Source of the DNA: AP-15 sp963772295
Lineage (GTDB): Bacteria > Pseudomonadota > Alphaproteobacteria > ATCC43930 > CGMCC-115725
DNA length: 64,000 nt
Reading direction: 5' to 3'
Assembly: GCA_963772295.1 (NCBI GenBank)
Contig: CAVYWO010000016.1
Coordinates: 225,436 to 289,435 of the forward strand
Shown: piece by piece, positions 18,518-27,865 of the stretch
Layout of the letters: every line of letters begins with the position of its first letter
How positions within the stretch are numbered: the first letter of the stretch is position 1
Notes under the pieces: generated by a model
Database searches by the model: none
The model's input: only the letters and a program-made list of their open reading frames with translations
What the model was told of the DNA's origin: nothing
Made by a program: the position numbers and the translations under genes

Positions 18518-18622
18518 CGCCAGTCTCCCCTGCTCATGACGTGCGACCCGACCATTGTCCAAATCCGAGCTTACATCTTCTTGGGTTACGCGTCACATTC
18601 ATCACGGACGCAAACCGTCGCC

Positions 18623-18885
18623 TTATGGGTGCACCACCTGCGCGCGTTCCCCGTCGCAGAACCGGGCCCAGCGCTCCTCCAGATCGCGCCGGCGATCGAG
18701 AACCTCGGCCCCGCTCGTATAGGCTGCCGCCACCTTGTCGCCTTCGGCATGAGCGAGCGCCAGTTCCCGCAGTTCGGCCGCAACCCCGACTGTCCTTGCA
18801 CCACGTGGCGAAGGTCGAGCGGAACCCGTGCAGGTCGCCGGTCCGAAGTTCGGCGAATGGGTCGTATTCGGATCGATGCAACGAC
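18623..18885 (-). pseudogene. Phage-type tyrosine integrase, C-terminal fragment with frameshift
   Basis: The catalytic Arg motif (LHGFRSTFATWCKD) is in one frame. After a slip near 18795 the rest (AELRELALAHAEGDKVAAAY, then ERWARFCDGERAQVV) reads to a TAA at 18623. The His/Arg and Tyr region match prophage P4-type integrases. The N-terminal half is absent, replaced by unrelated sequence. Decayed. Confidence 0.75.
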
Positions 18886-18990
18886 CTGCCGTTGCGCATG
18901 ACGAGGATCAGCGTATCAATCGCCTCTTGCGTGTACTCGCGCGCCAGCTCGCGCAGCCGGGCGGCCGTATTTGCTATGTCACCACCGGCG
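18886..18990 (-). pseudogene. Short phage-gene remnant (DUF5681 or small-terminase-like helix)
   Basis: About 30 residues (ARLRELAREYTQEAIDTLIL, VMRNG) resemble the helical segment found in DUF5681 and small-terminase-associated proteins. It is fused in frame to the integrase fragment and follows the terminase remnant on the same strand. Confidence 0.35.
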
Positions 18991-20225
18991 AGCAGGAAAC
19001 CCAACGTCGTCGTCATCGGCGAAGCCCCGGTCACGTTCCCGAAACGGGCCGCTGGTGGCGAAGAAAGGACTTCCGGAACCCCTGAGCCGCTCTTCGGGTC
19101 GGATCGCGTACGGGTCGTAATCGCTCCGATAGAACCGGTCCGGTCGCCGGGAGCGAGCCGCAGAGACCGCTATTACCGGGTAGGCGAAGGTCAAGGCCAG
19201 CGCGTCACCATTGTCAGGCGAAGCGAGGCCGCGGCGTTTCATGTCCTCCCTGCGTTCGAGGATGATCGCGTCGCGACCGTCGCGCAGCACATAGCCGTAT
19301 TCGATTCCGGTCAGGTCCGAGATCAGTTCGGGGTCGCCGTCGATCGCGCCGCCCTGTAGCCACTCCCGCAAATTGCCCCACATCTCGGCGCGCTTATTTT
19401 TGCATAACCGATCGGCCGATCCTGCCCCACCGGCGCCCGATCGGATTTGCTGCCGAAGCGGACGTCCGTCACGTTGAGCCCAATTTGGCGGCAGCGGTCG
19501 ACCACCCCTCCGCCGACGCCACCGCCGTCGACGAAGATCGCATCGACCCGGTGCCGGACGCTCTCGTCGGCAACACGAGCCGCGAGCTCCATCGTGTCGG
19601 CGCCTCGCAGCTTAATCGGCGGGATGCTCCTGGCGTCGCGGCCCCGCCGAAACCGAATGATCGAGGCGTCGTCGCCGTAACGGGCCACGTCCACGCCCAT
19701 AATCAACGGCTCGTCGCGTACCTGAAAGATTTCGCGTCGGGCGGCTTCCTCGACCAGCGCCCATGAGATGAACTGCATCGAGCCCGCGTGCGGAAATACC
19801 CCACGCACGCGGACCCGGACGAAATCCGAGTCCTCGCCGTAATCCTGGACCCACTGTTCGAGCTGCGCCTTGTTGGTACCCTCCACTTGGCGGCTGTCGA
19901 TATGGCCGTGGTCCGAGCGGTGGCGAAATCGCCCGAAACATTCTCGAAACCGGCCGTTGTTCCGGGTCGGGTTGCCGAAGGCCAGCCAGATGATCTCGGT
20001 CCCTTCGTCGGTCAGGGCCCCTTCGGAGACCTCCCAGATCTTGTCGCTGATCGCCGTCGAAAATCAGGATGACGCGGCGGCCCTTGTTGTGCAGCCCGGC
20101 GAAGACCTCGGTGTTCTCCTCGCTCCATGGGATCGCGTCGGCGCGCCACCGCCGCTCGCGCCTGCCCGGGCGAGAAGACCGCGGTCGCGGTTGGTCAGGT
20201 GGCAGTGTCAGCACATCGGCGAGTG
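18991..20225 (-). pseudogene. Phage terminase large subunit, multiply frameshifted
   Basis: In minus-strand order: an N-terminally truncated ATPase part (SEENTEVFAGLHNKGRRVIL), then after a small deletion AISDKIWEVSEGALTDEGTE in a second frame, then EGTNKAQLEQWVQDYGEDSD and IMGVDVARYGDDASIIRF (nuclease Asp), IFVDGGGVGGGVVDRC. A one-base slip in an A tract near 19399 leads into MWGNLREWLQGGAIDGD and ASPDNGDALALTFA. Together they reconstruct much of a headful-type terminase. At least two frame breaks make it nonfunctional. Confidence 0.85.
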
Positions 20226-20306
20226 CGGTATGATCGCCGCAGCCGATTATGTAGACCGGCTGTGTGTGGCTATTCGGAGGCGTCGCGGGCTCGCCGCGTT
20301 TTGTGG

Positions 20307-21143
20307 ATGGTCAGTCTCCTCAAAGGTTATGCAGATGACAGCGGGAACGACGGCAAGAGCCCTGTGTTTGTACTCGGCGCATTTGTTGGCACTGTAGAAA
20401 ATTGGAAACGATTCAGCGGCGAGTGGGATGATGCGCTACATAACAATGGGTACAAGAATTTAGACTATTTCAAGATGAAAGAGGCAGCAGCGCGTGAGGT
20501 ACAATTCGCGGGATGGGAACGCGATAAGCGAGATGCATTTCTTCTGCGTCTAATCTCTATTATCGAAAGGTATGCGGTAAAAGGCGTTGCTACCACAATT
20601 CCTGGTGCCGATTACAGAGAGGTATTTAAAGGGAAAATCGCTAAAGGGATGGATACCCCATATTTCCTCAGCTTTTATGCCTTGATGGCGGAAGCACATC
20701 GTTTTCAGCTCAAAACAAACGAGCAAAATCGGATTGATTTCGTATTTGATGAACAAGGGCGACAGATCGGCAGTGCGCTCCGTGCTTGGAGATATTGGAT
20801 AGGGCAGGCGCAAGCAGGTCAAGAGTTCACTCTTTTTCTTGGAGAAAGACCGCAATCCGGGGATGATAAGATCATTCTTCCTCTCCAGGCGGCTGATCTC
20901 CTAGCATGGCGGACAAGACGATTGGCAGAAGACGCATATAGTAACCAAAGCATTGCCAATAAAATATTACCGTTTTCTATGGATATTGAAGTCGACATAT
21001 GGGATCGTCCGCGTCTGGAGAACGTTTTTACCAGGATACGTCAGATGAGTCACAGCATGGGGCGTCTGTTACCGTATGAACTGCCAAGAAAAGCCCGAAG
21101 GGCAGTCGAAAAGCGTTTTGCAGTCGAAAGCCAGCGCGAATGA
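20307..21143 (+). CDS. DUF3800 family protein on an AT-richer segment
   Basis: 278 residues from the ATG at 20307, where family similarity begins (LLKGYADDSGNDG). The frame continues upstream across the terminase remnant but is not family-like there. DUF3800 features: the N-terminal YADDSG acidic strand, VLGAFVGTVENW, YFKMKEAA, FVFDEQGR, and the C-terminal LPLQAADLLAWRTRR. These proteins resemble RNase H/exonuclease-like folds and are often found in mobile and defence islands; activity is not established. Base composition is clearly more AT-rich than both neighbours, indicating recent transfer. Confidence 0.85.
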   Translation: MVSLLKGYADDSGNDGKSPVFVLGAFVGTVENWKRFSGEWDDALHNNGYKNLDYFKMKEAAAREVQFAGWERDKRDAFLLRLISIIERYAVKGVATTIPGADYREVFKGKIAKGMDTPYFLSFYALMAEAHRFQLKTNEQNRIDFVFDEQGRQIGSALRAWRYWIGQAQAGQEFTLFLGERPQSGDDKIILPLQAADLLAWRTRRLAEDAYSNQSIANKILPFSMDIEVDIWDRPRLENVFTRIRQMSHSMGRLLPYELPRKARRAVEKRFAVESQRE

Positions 21144-21549
21144 TCAGTGTCTTGGCCGGCGTATCACTTTTTGAAAGGAGCGCCAAACGCTTCTTCGCTC
21201 TAGTCGTCCGTTTCATGCTCGCGAGGCGGTTGGGTCGCAAAACCGGTATGATTCAACGGCACCGATCCGTCGCCGGCAGCCTGCGAAGATAGCCGGCGCC
21301 ATTTCGCGCTATTCGTGCATCCGGTGCCAGTGGTCCTCAAGCTCGCCCACGCCAGCGCCGCGGCCTCCGGGATCAGGGTGTAATGCCCGCCGGTAGGCCA
21401 GCACTTCGCGCTTGTGGACGAGCCCGCCGGTCGGGCTCGGCGACGCGGCGAGCGGTAGCCTCAACCGAAGCCTACATGGTCTTGCCGGGCGGGCATTCCC
21501 TTCCCTTTTGTGGTGATTGCTCCAGGGACCTTGGCTAGCCGTAAGGGGT
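21144..21549. other. No gene recognised
   Basis: About 400 bases downstream of the DUF3800 gene. One minus-strand frame contains REVLAYRRALHPDPGGRG, which looks protein-like, but no start or family can be assigned. Confidence 0.35.
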
Positions 21550-21730
21550 ATGGGAACGCAGCCGACGACCACCGCTGCCCTTCAAAGGGCTGATGGCGCC
21601 TCGCTCGGCGAGATCCGACGGTTCTCGCTCGCCGATATGCCGGATTGGGGTCCGTGGCTGCTGGGGCGCCTGTACGAAAGATGGCCGACGATCAGCGACG
21701 GGAGCTTTCTCGGCAAGATTCGCGCTCGCC
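21550..21730 (+). pseudogene. N-terminal fragment of an unknown protein
   Basis: From an ATG at 21550 behind AAGGGG: about 58 protein-like residues (IRRFSLADMPDWGPWLLGRL, SDGSFLGKIR), then the frame runs into antisense IS1634 sequence. Probably a phage-island gene cut by the insertion-sequence fragment. Family not recognised. Confidence 0.35.
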
Positions 21731-21735
21731 GGCGA

Positions 21736-22036
21736 GCTCACGGATCACCCGCTCGCAGCCGGTCTCCCGCCACAGCCGTTCGAAGGCGAGCGCCGGGCCG
21801 AGCTGGCGGGTGGTCAGCTTGGTGGTCTCGCCCCGCTCGTAGGCGGTGAGCACCACGGCGCTGCGGGCAAACCTGGCGCCCGAGCGCAACAGCCGGTCGA
21901 GGGTGCCGTCCTGCGCCAGTTCCTCGACCCGGCCGAGGGTGGCAACAACCGATTGCCGCGGCTTGCCGTCGACGCGCTCGTTCTTGACGATCTGCAGGTA
22001 TTCGGTGCGACCGGAGCGTTTGTGGCGGAAGAACAT
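21736..22036 (-). pseudogene. IS1634-family transposase, N-terminal fragment
   Basis: From ATG 22036: MFFRHKRSGRTEYLQIVKNE, RQSVVATLGRVEEL, LLRSGARFARSAVVLTAYER, GPALAFERLWRETGC. This is the standard beginning of IS1634-type transposases (usually above 500 residues). Only about 100 residues remain and no catalytic core is present. Confidence 0.8.
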
Positions 22037-22219
22037 GGCGGCCTCGCCTTCGACCACCACGCGATAATGGCATTACGCACCCTGTGCAAGCGCAAAATGC
22101 CTGCTTTGTGGCACTACGTTATTGCCAAATTGCGACGGCGCCTCAACAAAATCAACCGGTTGTAGGCTGCCAGCGGCCGCTCACTGTAGAAGATCCATGA
22201 GAGCCATGACAGGCGCTTG

Positions 22220-22965
22220 CTAAGGCGCTTTCAGGGCCTCCGGCTCATCGTCAAAATCGTCCTCGCCCTCGATCGGTTCGCCCGCCGGCTCGATCCAATC
22301 CTCCGCCGGCGCCACCGCGGCCTTGCCCATCACCGTATGGATCAATTCGATAAGCGCCTTCCGGCGTGCCTCAAAGAAAGCCGCGAAATTGTCCGCGCGC
22401 AGGGCTTCCGTAGAAATCAGATGCGTTGCGAGAATCTTATCAAGCGTCTCCGGCGTGATACCGCCCCGCCGCTCGAGGGCGGCCAGGTATTTCGCAGGAG
22501 GAGCGCCGCCGATAATGCGATTAGTGCGCGCCGAGATGGCCGTCTTGTTGACGATGCAATCCATGCGCTTGGCTTCGATCTTGTTCGTCTGACACCAGGC
22601 TTTTGGGAAGATATGGTGGATATCGATCTTCTCTTCCTCATAGGTGGCGAAGCTCATCGGCTGGTCCGTCAGAAACTCCCGCCCGCCGCTCTGCATGAGA
22701 AGGGCATAGATGCCTTTATAGGCAGCGCTGTTGCGCGTCCGGAGGGTCAGCACGCGGTCCGGATTGAAGTTCGCATCGCGCACCGTCGTCGGCAGCGGGC
22801 CGCCGGGGCGGATCCAGTCCAGCACCTCGGGGAGGTCCCGTGCATGGCGGCTTTCCACCGCGCCGCCGTAGAGTTCACCCAGAACGCCGCACCAATACCA
22901 TTGGCGCACCTTCTGCTTGGTGCCGATCTCCTCCCACCTGTCGCCGAGTTCCGCGAGGATCGCCG
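22220..22965 (-). pseudogene. GmrSD-like restriction protein, C-terminal part (DUF1524 HNH), split by IS1182
   Basis: Minus-strand continuation of the gene at 24572-25693, separated by an insertion sequence. Carries the HNH motif of DUF1524, DIHHIFPKAW, with the downstream KTAISARTNRIIGG. Joining LVPLA from the right part to AAILAELGDRWEE here after excision of the element and one CTAG copy restores a continuous frame. The full protein would be a single-chain GmrSD-type enzyme, a family that restricts modified phage DNA. Confidence 0.85.
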
Positions 22966-22969
22966 CTAG

Positions 22970-22983
22970 CAGCCTGTCGGACT
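22970..22983 (+). repeat. IS1182 left inverted repeat
   Basis: CAGCCTGTCGGACT, matched in reverse complement at 24554-24567, immediately inside the CTAG duplication. Confidence 0.85.
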
Positions 22984-23048
22984 TAGGTGGGAGCGGGCGC
23001 ATAATGTGGTAGGATTGGTGGGAGGGGATACCAGGAACGGTTGGGGCG

Positions 23049-24407
23049 ATGAGCAACTTTCGCCAGGTGGACCGGCAGACGGGGTTTCTGCTGCCGCCAT
23101 CGGTAGATGAGTGGCTGCCGGAACGGCATTTGGCACGCTTTGTGGTTGAGGTGATTGCAGGGCTGGACCTGCGGGCGTTTATTGGCAGCTATCGCGGGTC
23201 GGGTTCGGCATCGTACCACCCGGAGATGCTGCTGGGCCTGTTGGTTTATGGCTACGCGACGGGGGTATTTTCGAGCCGGAAGTTGGAGCGAGCGACGTAC
23301 GATTCGGTGGCGTTTCGCTTCATCGCGGCGAATGACCATCCCGACCACGACACGATCGCGACGTTTCGGCGGCGGTTTTTGAAGGAGATCGAGGAGCTGT
23401 TCGTCAAGGTGCTGTTGCTGGCTCGCGAGATGGGGGTCCTCAACCTGGGCACGGTGGCGCTGGACGGGACCAAGATCCATGCCAATGCGAGCCGGCACAG
23501 CGCGCTTTCTTATGAGTACGCGGGCAAGCTGGAGACGCAGCTGAAGGCCGAGGTGGGGGAGTTGCTGGCCAAGGCCGAGGCGGCAGACAAGGCGGATGTT
23601 CCCGACGGGATGTCGATCCCGGAGGAACTGGAGCGGCGCGAGGAACGACTGAAGAGGCTGGCCGAGGCGCGTGCCAAGATCGAAGCGCGCGCCAGCGAGC
23701 GCTTTGCCCGCGAGCAGGCGGAGTATGAATTCAAGATCGCGGCGCGTGAGGCCAAGGCCAAGGCGAGCGGCAAGGAGCCCGGCGGCAAGCCGCCGGCGCC
23801 GCCGGTGGCGGGTCCCGGGCCCAGCGATCAGATTAATCTGACCGACGAGGACTCGCGGATCATGCCGGTGGCGGGCGGCGGGTTCGAGCAATGCTACAAC
23901 GCGCAAGCCGTGGTGACGGCCGGCAGTTTGTTGGTGATCGCGTCCGATGTCGTGCAAGCTGCCAACGACAAGCAGCAACTCGAGCCGATGCTGGGCAAGC
24001 TGGCGGCTTTGCCGGCGGATCTCGGCAGGCCGCAAACGATGCTCGGCGACAATGGCTATTGCAGCGCCGCCAATGTGGCGGCCTGTGCTGCGGCCGGGAT
24101 CGAGCCGCTGCTGGCGCTCGGCCGGACCCCGCATCACCCGTCCCTGGACGAGCGCTTTGCCGCGGCACCGCCCGCACGGGACAACCCGACCCCGCTCGAA
24201 GCCATGGCGCACCGCTTGGCCACCCCCGAAGGCAAGAAGCTCTACGCTCGGCGAAAGCACACCCCGGAGCCCGTGTTCGGCATCGTCAAATCGGTTCTCG
24301 GCTTTCGCCAATTCCTGCTGCGCGGGCTCGACAAGGTCCGGGGCGAGTGGAGCCTGGTGACGATGGCCTGGAACGTGAAGCGGATCTTCGCTCTCGATGC
24401 TCGGTAA
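23049..24407 (+). CDS. IS1182-family DDE transposase
   Basis: 452 residues from ATG 23049. The N-terminal domain begins SNFRQVDRQTGFLLPPSVD, followed by the usual LARFVVEVI and ASYHPEMLLGLLVYGYATGV. Catalytic residues: Asp in VALDGTKIHANAS, Asp in MLGDNGYCSAANV, Glu in PEPVFGIVKSVLGFRQFLLR. A charged coiled coil sits between the first and second Asp. Full length for the family and no frame break, so it is probably active. Confidence 0.95.
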   Translation: MSNFRQVDRQTGFLLPPSVDEWLPERHLARFVVEVIAGLDLRAFIGSYRGSGSASYHPEMLLGLLVYGYATGVFSSRKLERATYDSVAFRFIAANDHPDHDTIATFRRRFLKEIEELFVKVLLLAREMGVLNLGTVALDGTKIHANASRHSALSYEYAGKLETQLKAEVGELLAKAEAADKADVPDGMSIPEELERREERLKRLAEARAKIEARASERFAREQAEYEFKIAAREAKAKASGKEPGGKPPAPPVAGPGPSDQINLTDEDSRIMPVAGGGFEQCYNAQAVVTAGSLLVIASDVVQAANDKQQLEPMLGKLAALPADLGRPQTMLGDNGYCSAANVAACAAAGIEPLLALGRTPHHPSLDERFAAAPPARDNPTPLEAMAHRLATPEGKKLYARRKHTPEPVFGIVKSVLGFRQFLLRGLDKVRGEWSLVTMAWNVKRIFALDAR

Positions 24408-24553
24408 GAGAGCATGGAGCGTCCAGATATCAACCTTGGCGGGATCAAGCCGATGCCGCCGGCACCCTTGCCACGCCGCCAACCTATTCAACCCATCCGC
24501 CACCACCTGACCGAATGCATCCCGGCGCTCCATCACCGGATCCACTAAACTCC

Positions 24554-24567
24554 AGTCCGACAGGCTG
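24554..24567 (-). repeat. IS1182 right inverted repeat
   Basis: AGTCCGACAGGCTG, the exact reverse complement of the left end, followed by CTAG. Confidence 0.85.
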
Positions 24568-24571
24568 CTAG

Positions 24572-25693
24572 CGGCACGAGCTGGGTCTGATACGGCAGAT
24601 CGCGGTCGAGGAAGATGTGCTCCAGCGTCAGGAACTTCGCTGCGCGCAAGAAGCCCGTCAGAACATGGTCGCGTAGCGCCTGATAATCGGTGCGCGGAAG
24701 TTCCAGTACAGCGCTACGCTTGCAGCTTACCCCCTTCGCTTCGTCCTGCGACTTGCCGGCCGTGAGGTCTTCACGGCGGCGCCGGTAGGTTTGGATGAGA
24801 GTGACGGCTTGCAGGAAGTCGGTGTTCTGTACGCCTCGCAGCACCTTCTTTTGTGTCATCACCTGATGCGCGCCAGTCACCTGGCGTTCAGCGCTGCCGT
24901 ACCAGTCGTCACGCAGGCGGAAATTATCGGAAGCGTAGGTGGCGGTCAGGAGTTCAAAGGCATTCAGCACCACCCCGCCCGTGTTGACCTTCTCGAACAC
25001 ATGGCAGACCGCCTCTTTCTGCACGGTCTTTTTGAGCTTGATGACGGGTATCTGATAGGACTGGAACCGCTGCAGGATCTCGGTTTGGAAAGCCATGTAA
25101 AGCTGCGTTTTGGCGGAATCGAACTTCCAATGCTGAAGATAGCGGGTTTGCCAATCGAAGGTGTCGAACAGCAACTCGCATGGAAAACAATCGTTCTCGA
25201 ATTCCTTCTCGCGCGCCGATAAGTCCAGCTTTACTTCCGTGAGGGTCCGAAGGACGCGGCCTTCGGGAACACCGACAATCGCGTCCTCCCGATCCTCCGG
25301 CGCGGCAAGAGCTCGACGCATATCGATATAGAACCAGCGCTTGATGGGCTGTTTGCGAATGTTGATAGTCTCGACCACCTTGCCGTAGATCGTGGCCTGA
25401 AACAGCGAAGTCAGGCGCTGCTGCCCGTCCAGCACCAACAGCTCGGGATCAATCGACCCTGTCAGCGTCACACCTTCAATCGCTCTGGGGTGAAAGCGTG
25501 TCTCCCCGCCCGTTTCAAGCATCATGAGGGCGCCGATCGGGAACGAGCGCGACACTGAGGCGAGGATAGCTTTGATCCGATCGTCCTCCCATACCCAGCC
25601 GCGTTGGAAATCGGGGAGTTGGATCTTCCCGGATCTGAGGTCGGCGAGCAGGCTCGATAAAAACACCGGGTTGGTTTCGAAGATGGCTTCCAT
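24572..25693 (-). pseudogene. GmrSD-like restriction protein, N-terminal part (DUF262), split by IS1182
   Basis: Begins at ATG 25693 (MEAIFETNPVFLSSLLADLR), the standard DUF262 opening, although an open frame extends further up. Key motifs: LPDFQRGWVW and LVLDGQQRLTSLFQ (the DGQQR NTP-binding motif), later FEKVNTGGVVLNAFELLTA. The frame reaches QLVPLA and is then interrupted by the IS1182 element, the C-terminal HNH half lying at 22220-22965. As it stands, an N-terminal fragment without nuclease could be made. Confidence 0.85.
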
Positions 25694-26224
25694 GAGCATT
25701 CTCGAAGATGCGCGAACTGGCGGGATAGCCCCATCGGGAGTCATCGGATGTTAGCGGAAGTCCGAACCGGCACCAGTCCGAATTCCATTGAAAATGAGAG
25801 ATCGCAGAAAATGGGAAATCGCATCTTCTCCGCGGACTGGCGCGCACTGCCGTCATCAGCGCCCGAGCCGCCGGACTGCGCGAGTGACCGCTTAGGGTCG
25901 AACTTGCCCGTCGCCGTCCATCTCCGCGAGCGGCCGGAATCGGCGCATCTTCCACGTTGCCGCGCGTTCCGTCGAGGGTCCCCTCACCATCCGATTTGCC
26001 GACCTTGGCCGGCAGGAGGCTCAGCTCATCGCTTCCAACGTCCACCCTTGCGCCCGCGCGCGCGGAGCGTCGCTTTTTCCGGTGCAAACCGGATCGCCTC
26101 GGGCAGCCGCGCTACGCTGCGGCCAAGGGCACGGGCACTGATGTCACCTGCAGGGCGACGCTGATCGCCACCACCGCGCCCCGCGAACATCGCCGCTATT
26201 CCGCTCCCGTCTTTGGCACTCTAC
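25694..26224. other. No gene recognised upstream of the GmrSD-like gene
   Basis: About 530 bases; several frames are open but compositionally not protein-like. Near 25960-26160 the sequence is very GC-rich. It presumably contains the restriction gene promoter and the broken left end of the IS21 remnant. Confidence 0.4.
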
Positions 26225-27113
26225 CGGAAGATTTCGGCTGGGGATTACGCCGGCGACACGGTGCCGGTGGTCGTCGATCGGCTGACCGGCAAGACCCGGC
26301 CAGCACAGATTTTTGTCGCCGTTCTGGGCGCCTCGAACTTCACCTATGCCGAAGCGAGCTGGACGCAGACGCTCGGCGACTGGATCGGCGCCCACACGCG
26401 CGCCTTTGTGGCGATCGGCGGCGTGCCCAGGCTGCTGGTGCCGGACAACACCAAAGTCGCGGTGATCAAGGCCTGTCTCTACGAGCCGCAGGTCAATCGC
26501 ACTTAACGCCGAGATGGCGGCCCATTACGACACCGCGATCCTGCCGGCACGGCCGCGCCGACCGCGCGACAAGGCGAAAGTAGAGGTCGCGGTGCTGATC
26601 ATCGAGCGCTGGCTGTTGGGCCGGCTGCGCCATCGCCGTTTTTACGGTCTGGCCGAGCTCAACGCCGCGATCGCCGAGCTGCTGCGCCAGCTCAACGAGA
26701 AGCGCCCGATCCGCCGGCTCGGCGTCACCCGTCGCGCGCTTCTCGAAGAACTCGATCGGCCGAACCTCAAGCGGTTGCCCGCCGAGCCCTATTCCTTTGC
26801 CGAGTGGCGGATGCGCCGGGTCGGCGTCGACTACCACGTCGAGGTCGAAGCCCACTTCTATAGTGTCCCGCACCGCTTCGCGCGCAGCGAGGTCGAGGCG
26901 CGGCTGACGCCGCAGACCGTCGAGGTCTTCCTCAAGGGCGAGCGGATCGCCGCGCATCGCCGAGCCGGCGGCAACCACGGGCACACCACCGTTGCCGAGC
27001 ACATGCCGTCGAGCCATCGGCGCTATGCCGATTGGACCATCGAACGCATTCGCCGCGCCGCGGCTTCGATCGGCCCCGCCACCGCCGCGCTGTGCGAACT
27101 GATCCTCGAGCCA
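26225..27113 (+). pseudogene. istA: IS21-family IstA transposase, truncated at both ends and frameshifted
   Basis: The first part (DYAGDTVPVVVDRLTGKTRP with the first catalytic Asp, then LLVPDNTKVAVIKACLY with the second) ends at a stop after VNRT near 26506. An extra A there shifts the frame, and the rest continues as EMAAHYDTAILPARPRRPRD, then KAKVEVAVLIIERWLLG with the Glu, to about 27113. The N-terminal helix-turn-helix domain and the C-terminus are missing. Confidence 0.85.
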
Positions 27114-27283
27114 GGCCCGGTATTCCGCCTGCAAAGCGACGAGTTCGGCAAGCCTGCCCCGGCGAAGGCCGGGGGCATCGCGCCAGCGCTGGGGCCGGCT
27201 GCGGCGGTCGGCGGCTCGCCGGTAATGGATGACCGGCCGGGCCGTGGCGCGGTCGGCGCGATGCCGGGCCTGTCGCTGGGCAT
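27114..27283 (-). pseudogene. Fragment of an IS-associated small protein, interrupted by a REP-like element
   Basis: From an ATG at 27283, MTNAQRQARHRADRATARPV, then DRRSRPQRWRDA, the REP-derived residues, and LAELVALQAEYRAWLED. This matches a short hypothetical family often found beside insertion sequences in rhizobia. The C-terminus is lost where it meets the antisense end of istA. Confidence 0.6.
27151..27175 (+). repeat. REP-like palindromic insertion, copy 2
   Basis: AGCCTGCCCCGGCGAAGGCC followed by GGGGG, one mismatch from the 9620-9642 copy over 23 bases. It sits inside the small protein fragment on the opposite strand. Confidence 0.65.
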
Positions 27284-27371
27284 TGGTCATTGGTTTGTCG
27301 CCGAGGGGGCGAGCGGGCATGGGTCCACTCCCAAGCGTTACGTAACGGAATGCTAGTGGCGGGCAGCGGCG

Positions 27372-27533
27372 CTAATCGAGCGCACGGGCGAGCGAGACCG
27401 GGCGTCTGCGACGCAGGCTGTCGCCCGAGAGATCGATGCGGTGGGCGTTGTGGACGAGACGGTCGAGGATCGCGTCGGCATAGGTCGGGTCGCCGATGAC
27501 GGCGTGCCATTTGTCGACCGGGATCTGGCTAGA
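27372..27533 (-). pseudogene. istB: IS21-family IstB ATPase, C-terminal fragment
   Basis: About 53 residues: QIPVDKWHAVIGDPTYADAI, then LDRLVHNAHRIDLSGDSLRR, the conserved end of IstB. All of the ATPase core is missing. The fragment is cut precisely where a copy of the dispersed repeat starts (27536). Confidence 0.85.
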
Positions 27534-27535
27534 GG

Positions 27536-27838
27536 CCGCGGGCGAACGCTCGGCCGGGGTCCCCCCGCCCACCGTCGGGTCCTCTTTCGGGGCTGCCGTT
27601 CTGATCGCGCGCCGAAGGGGCCGGCCCCCCAACGTCACCGCGGTCGGCCTGGCGCTTCCCGCTAGGGCGAACCGTCGGCCACGACGCTTCCTACCTTCGC
27701 CCTCGGTCCGACCGCCCGTGCGTGCCGATGAAGTCGGCCGACACCACGGCAACGATCATTCGCGACCTGCGGCAGACCGGCGTGAAGGCCCTCGGCAGCC
27801 ACGCCAATAGGGTCCGCCGTCGATTTTGGCGCGCGCCT
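27536..27838 (+). repeat. Dispersed repeat family, long form (copy 1)
   Basis: Starts CCGCGGGCGAACGCTCGGCC, contains CGGGTCCTCTTTCGGGGCTG and runs through a second module (GTGCCGATGAAGTCGGCCGA to GTCCGCCGTCGATTTTGGCG). It resembles copies at 44106, 44803 and 45659. It abuts the istB fragment on one side and a DUF5681 gene on the other. Confidence 0.75.
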
Positions 27839-27865
27839 TTGAACTTTTAACACCCTTGTGGCGCC

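Larger units (their letters stand above)
22970..24567 (+). mobile_element. IS1182-family insertion sequence, 1598 bp
   Basis: Bounded by inverted repeats of 14 bases (CAGCCTGTCGGACT at 22970-22983; its complement at 24554-24567) and flanked by a direct CTAG duplication (22966-22969 and 24568-24571). It contains one transposase gene with complete catalytic motifs. Removal restores the interrupted GmrSD gene, so the insertion is recent relative to other damage here. Confidence 0.9.

Noticed and set aside
22983..24545. 520-residue minus-strand open frame
   Set aside because: Antisense shadow of the IS1182 transposase, without protein-like features.
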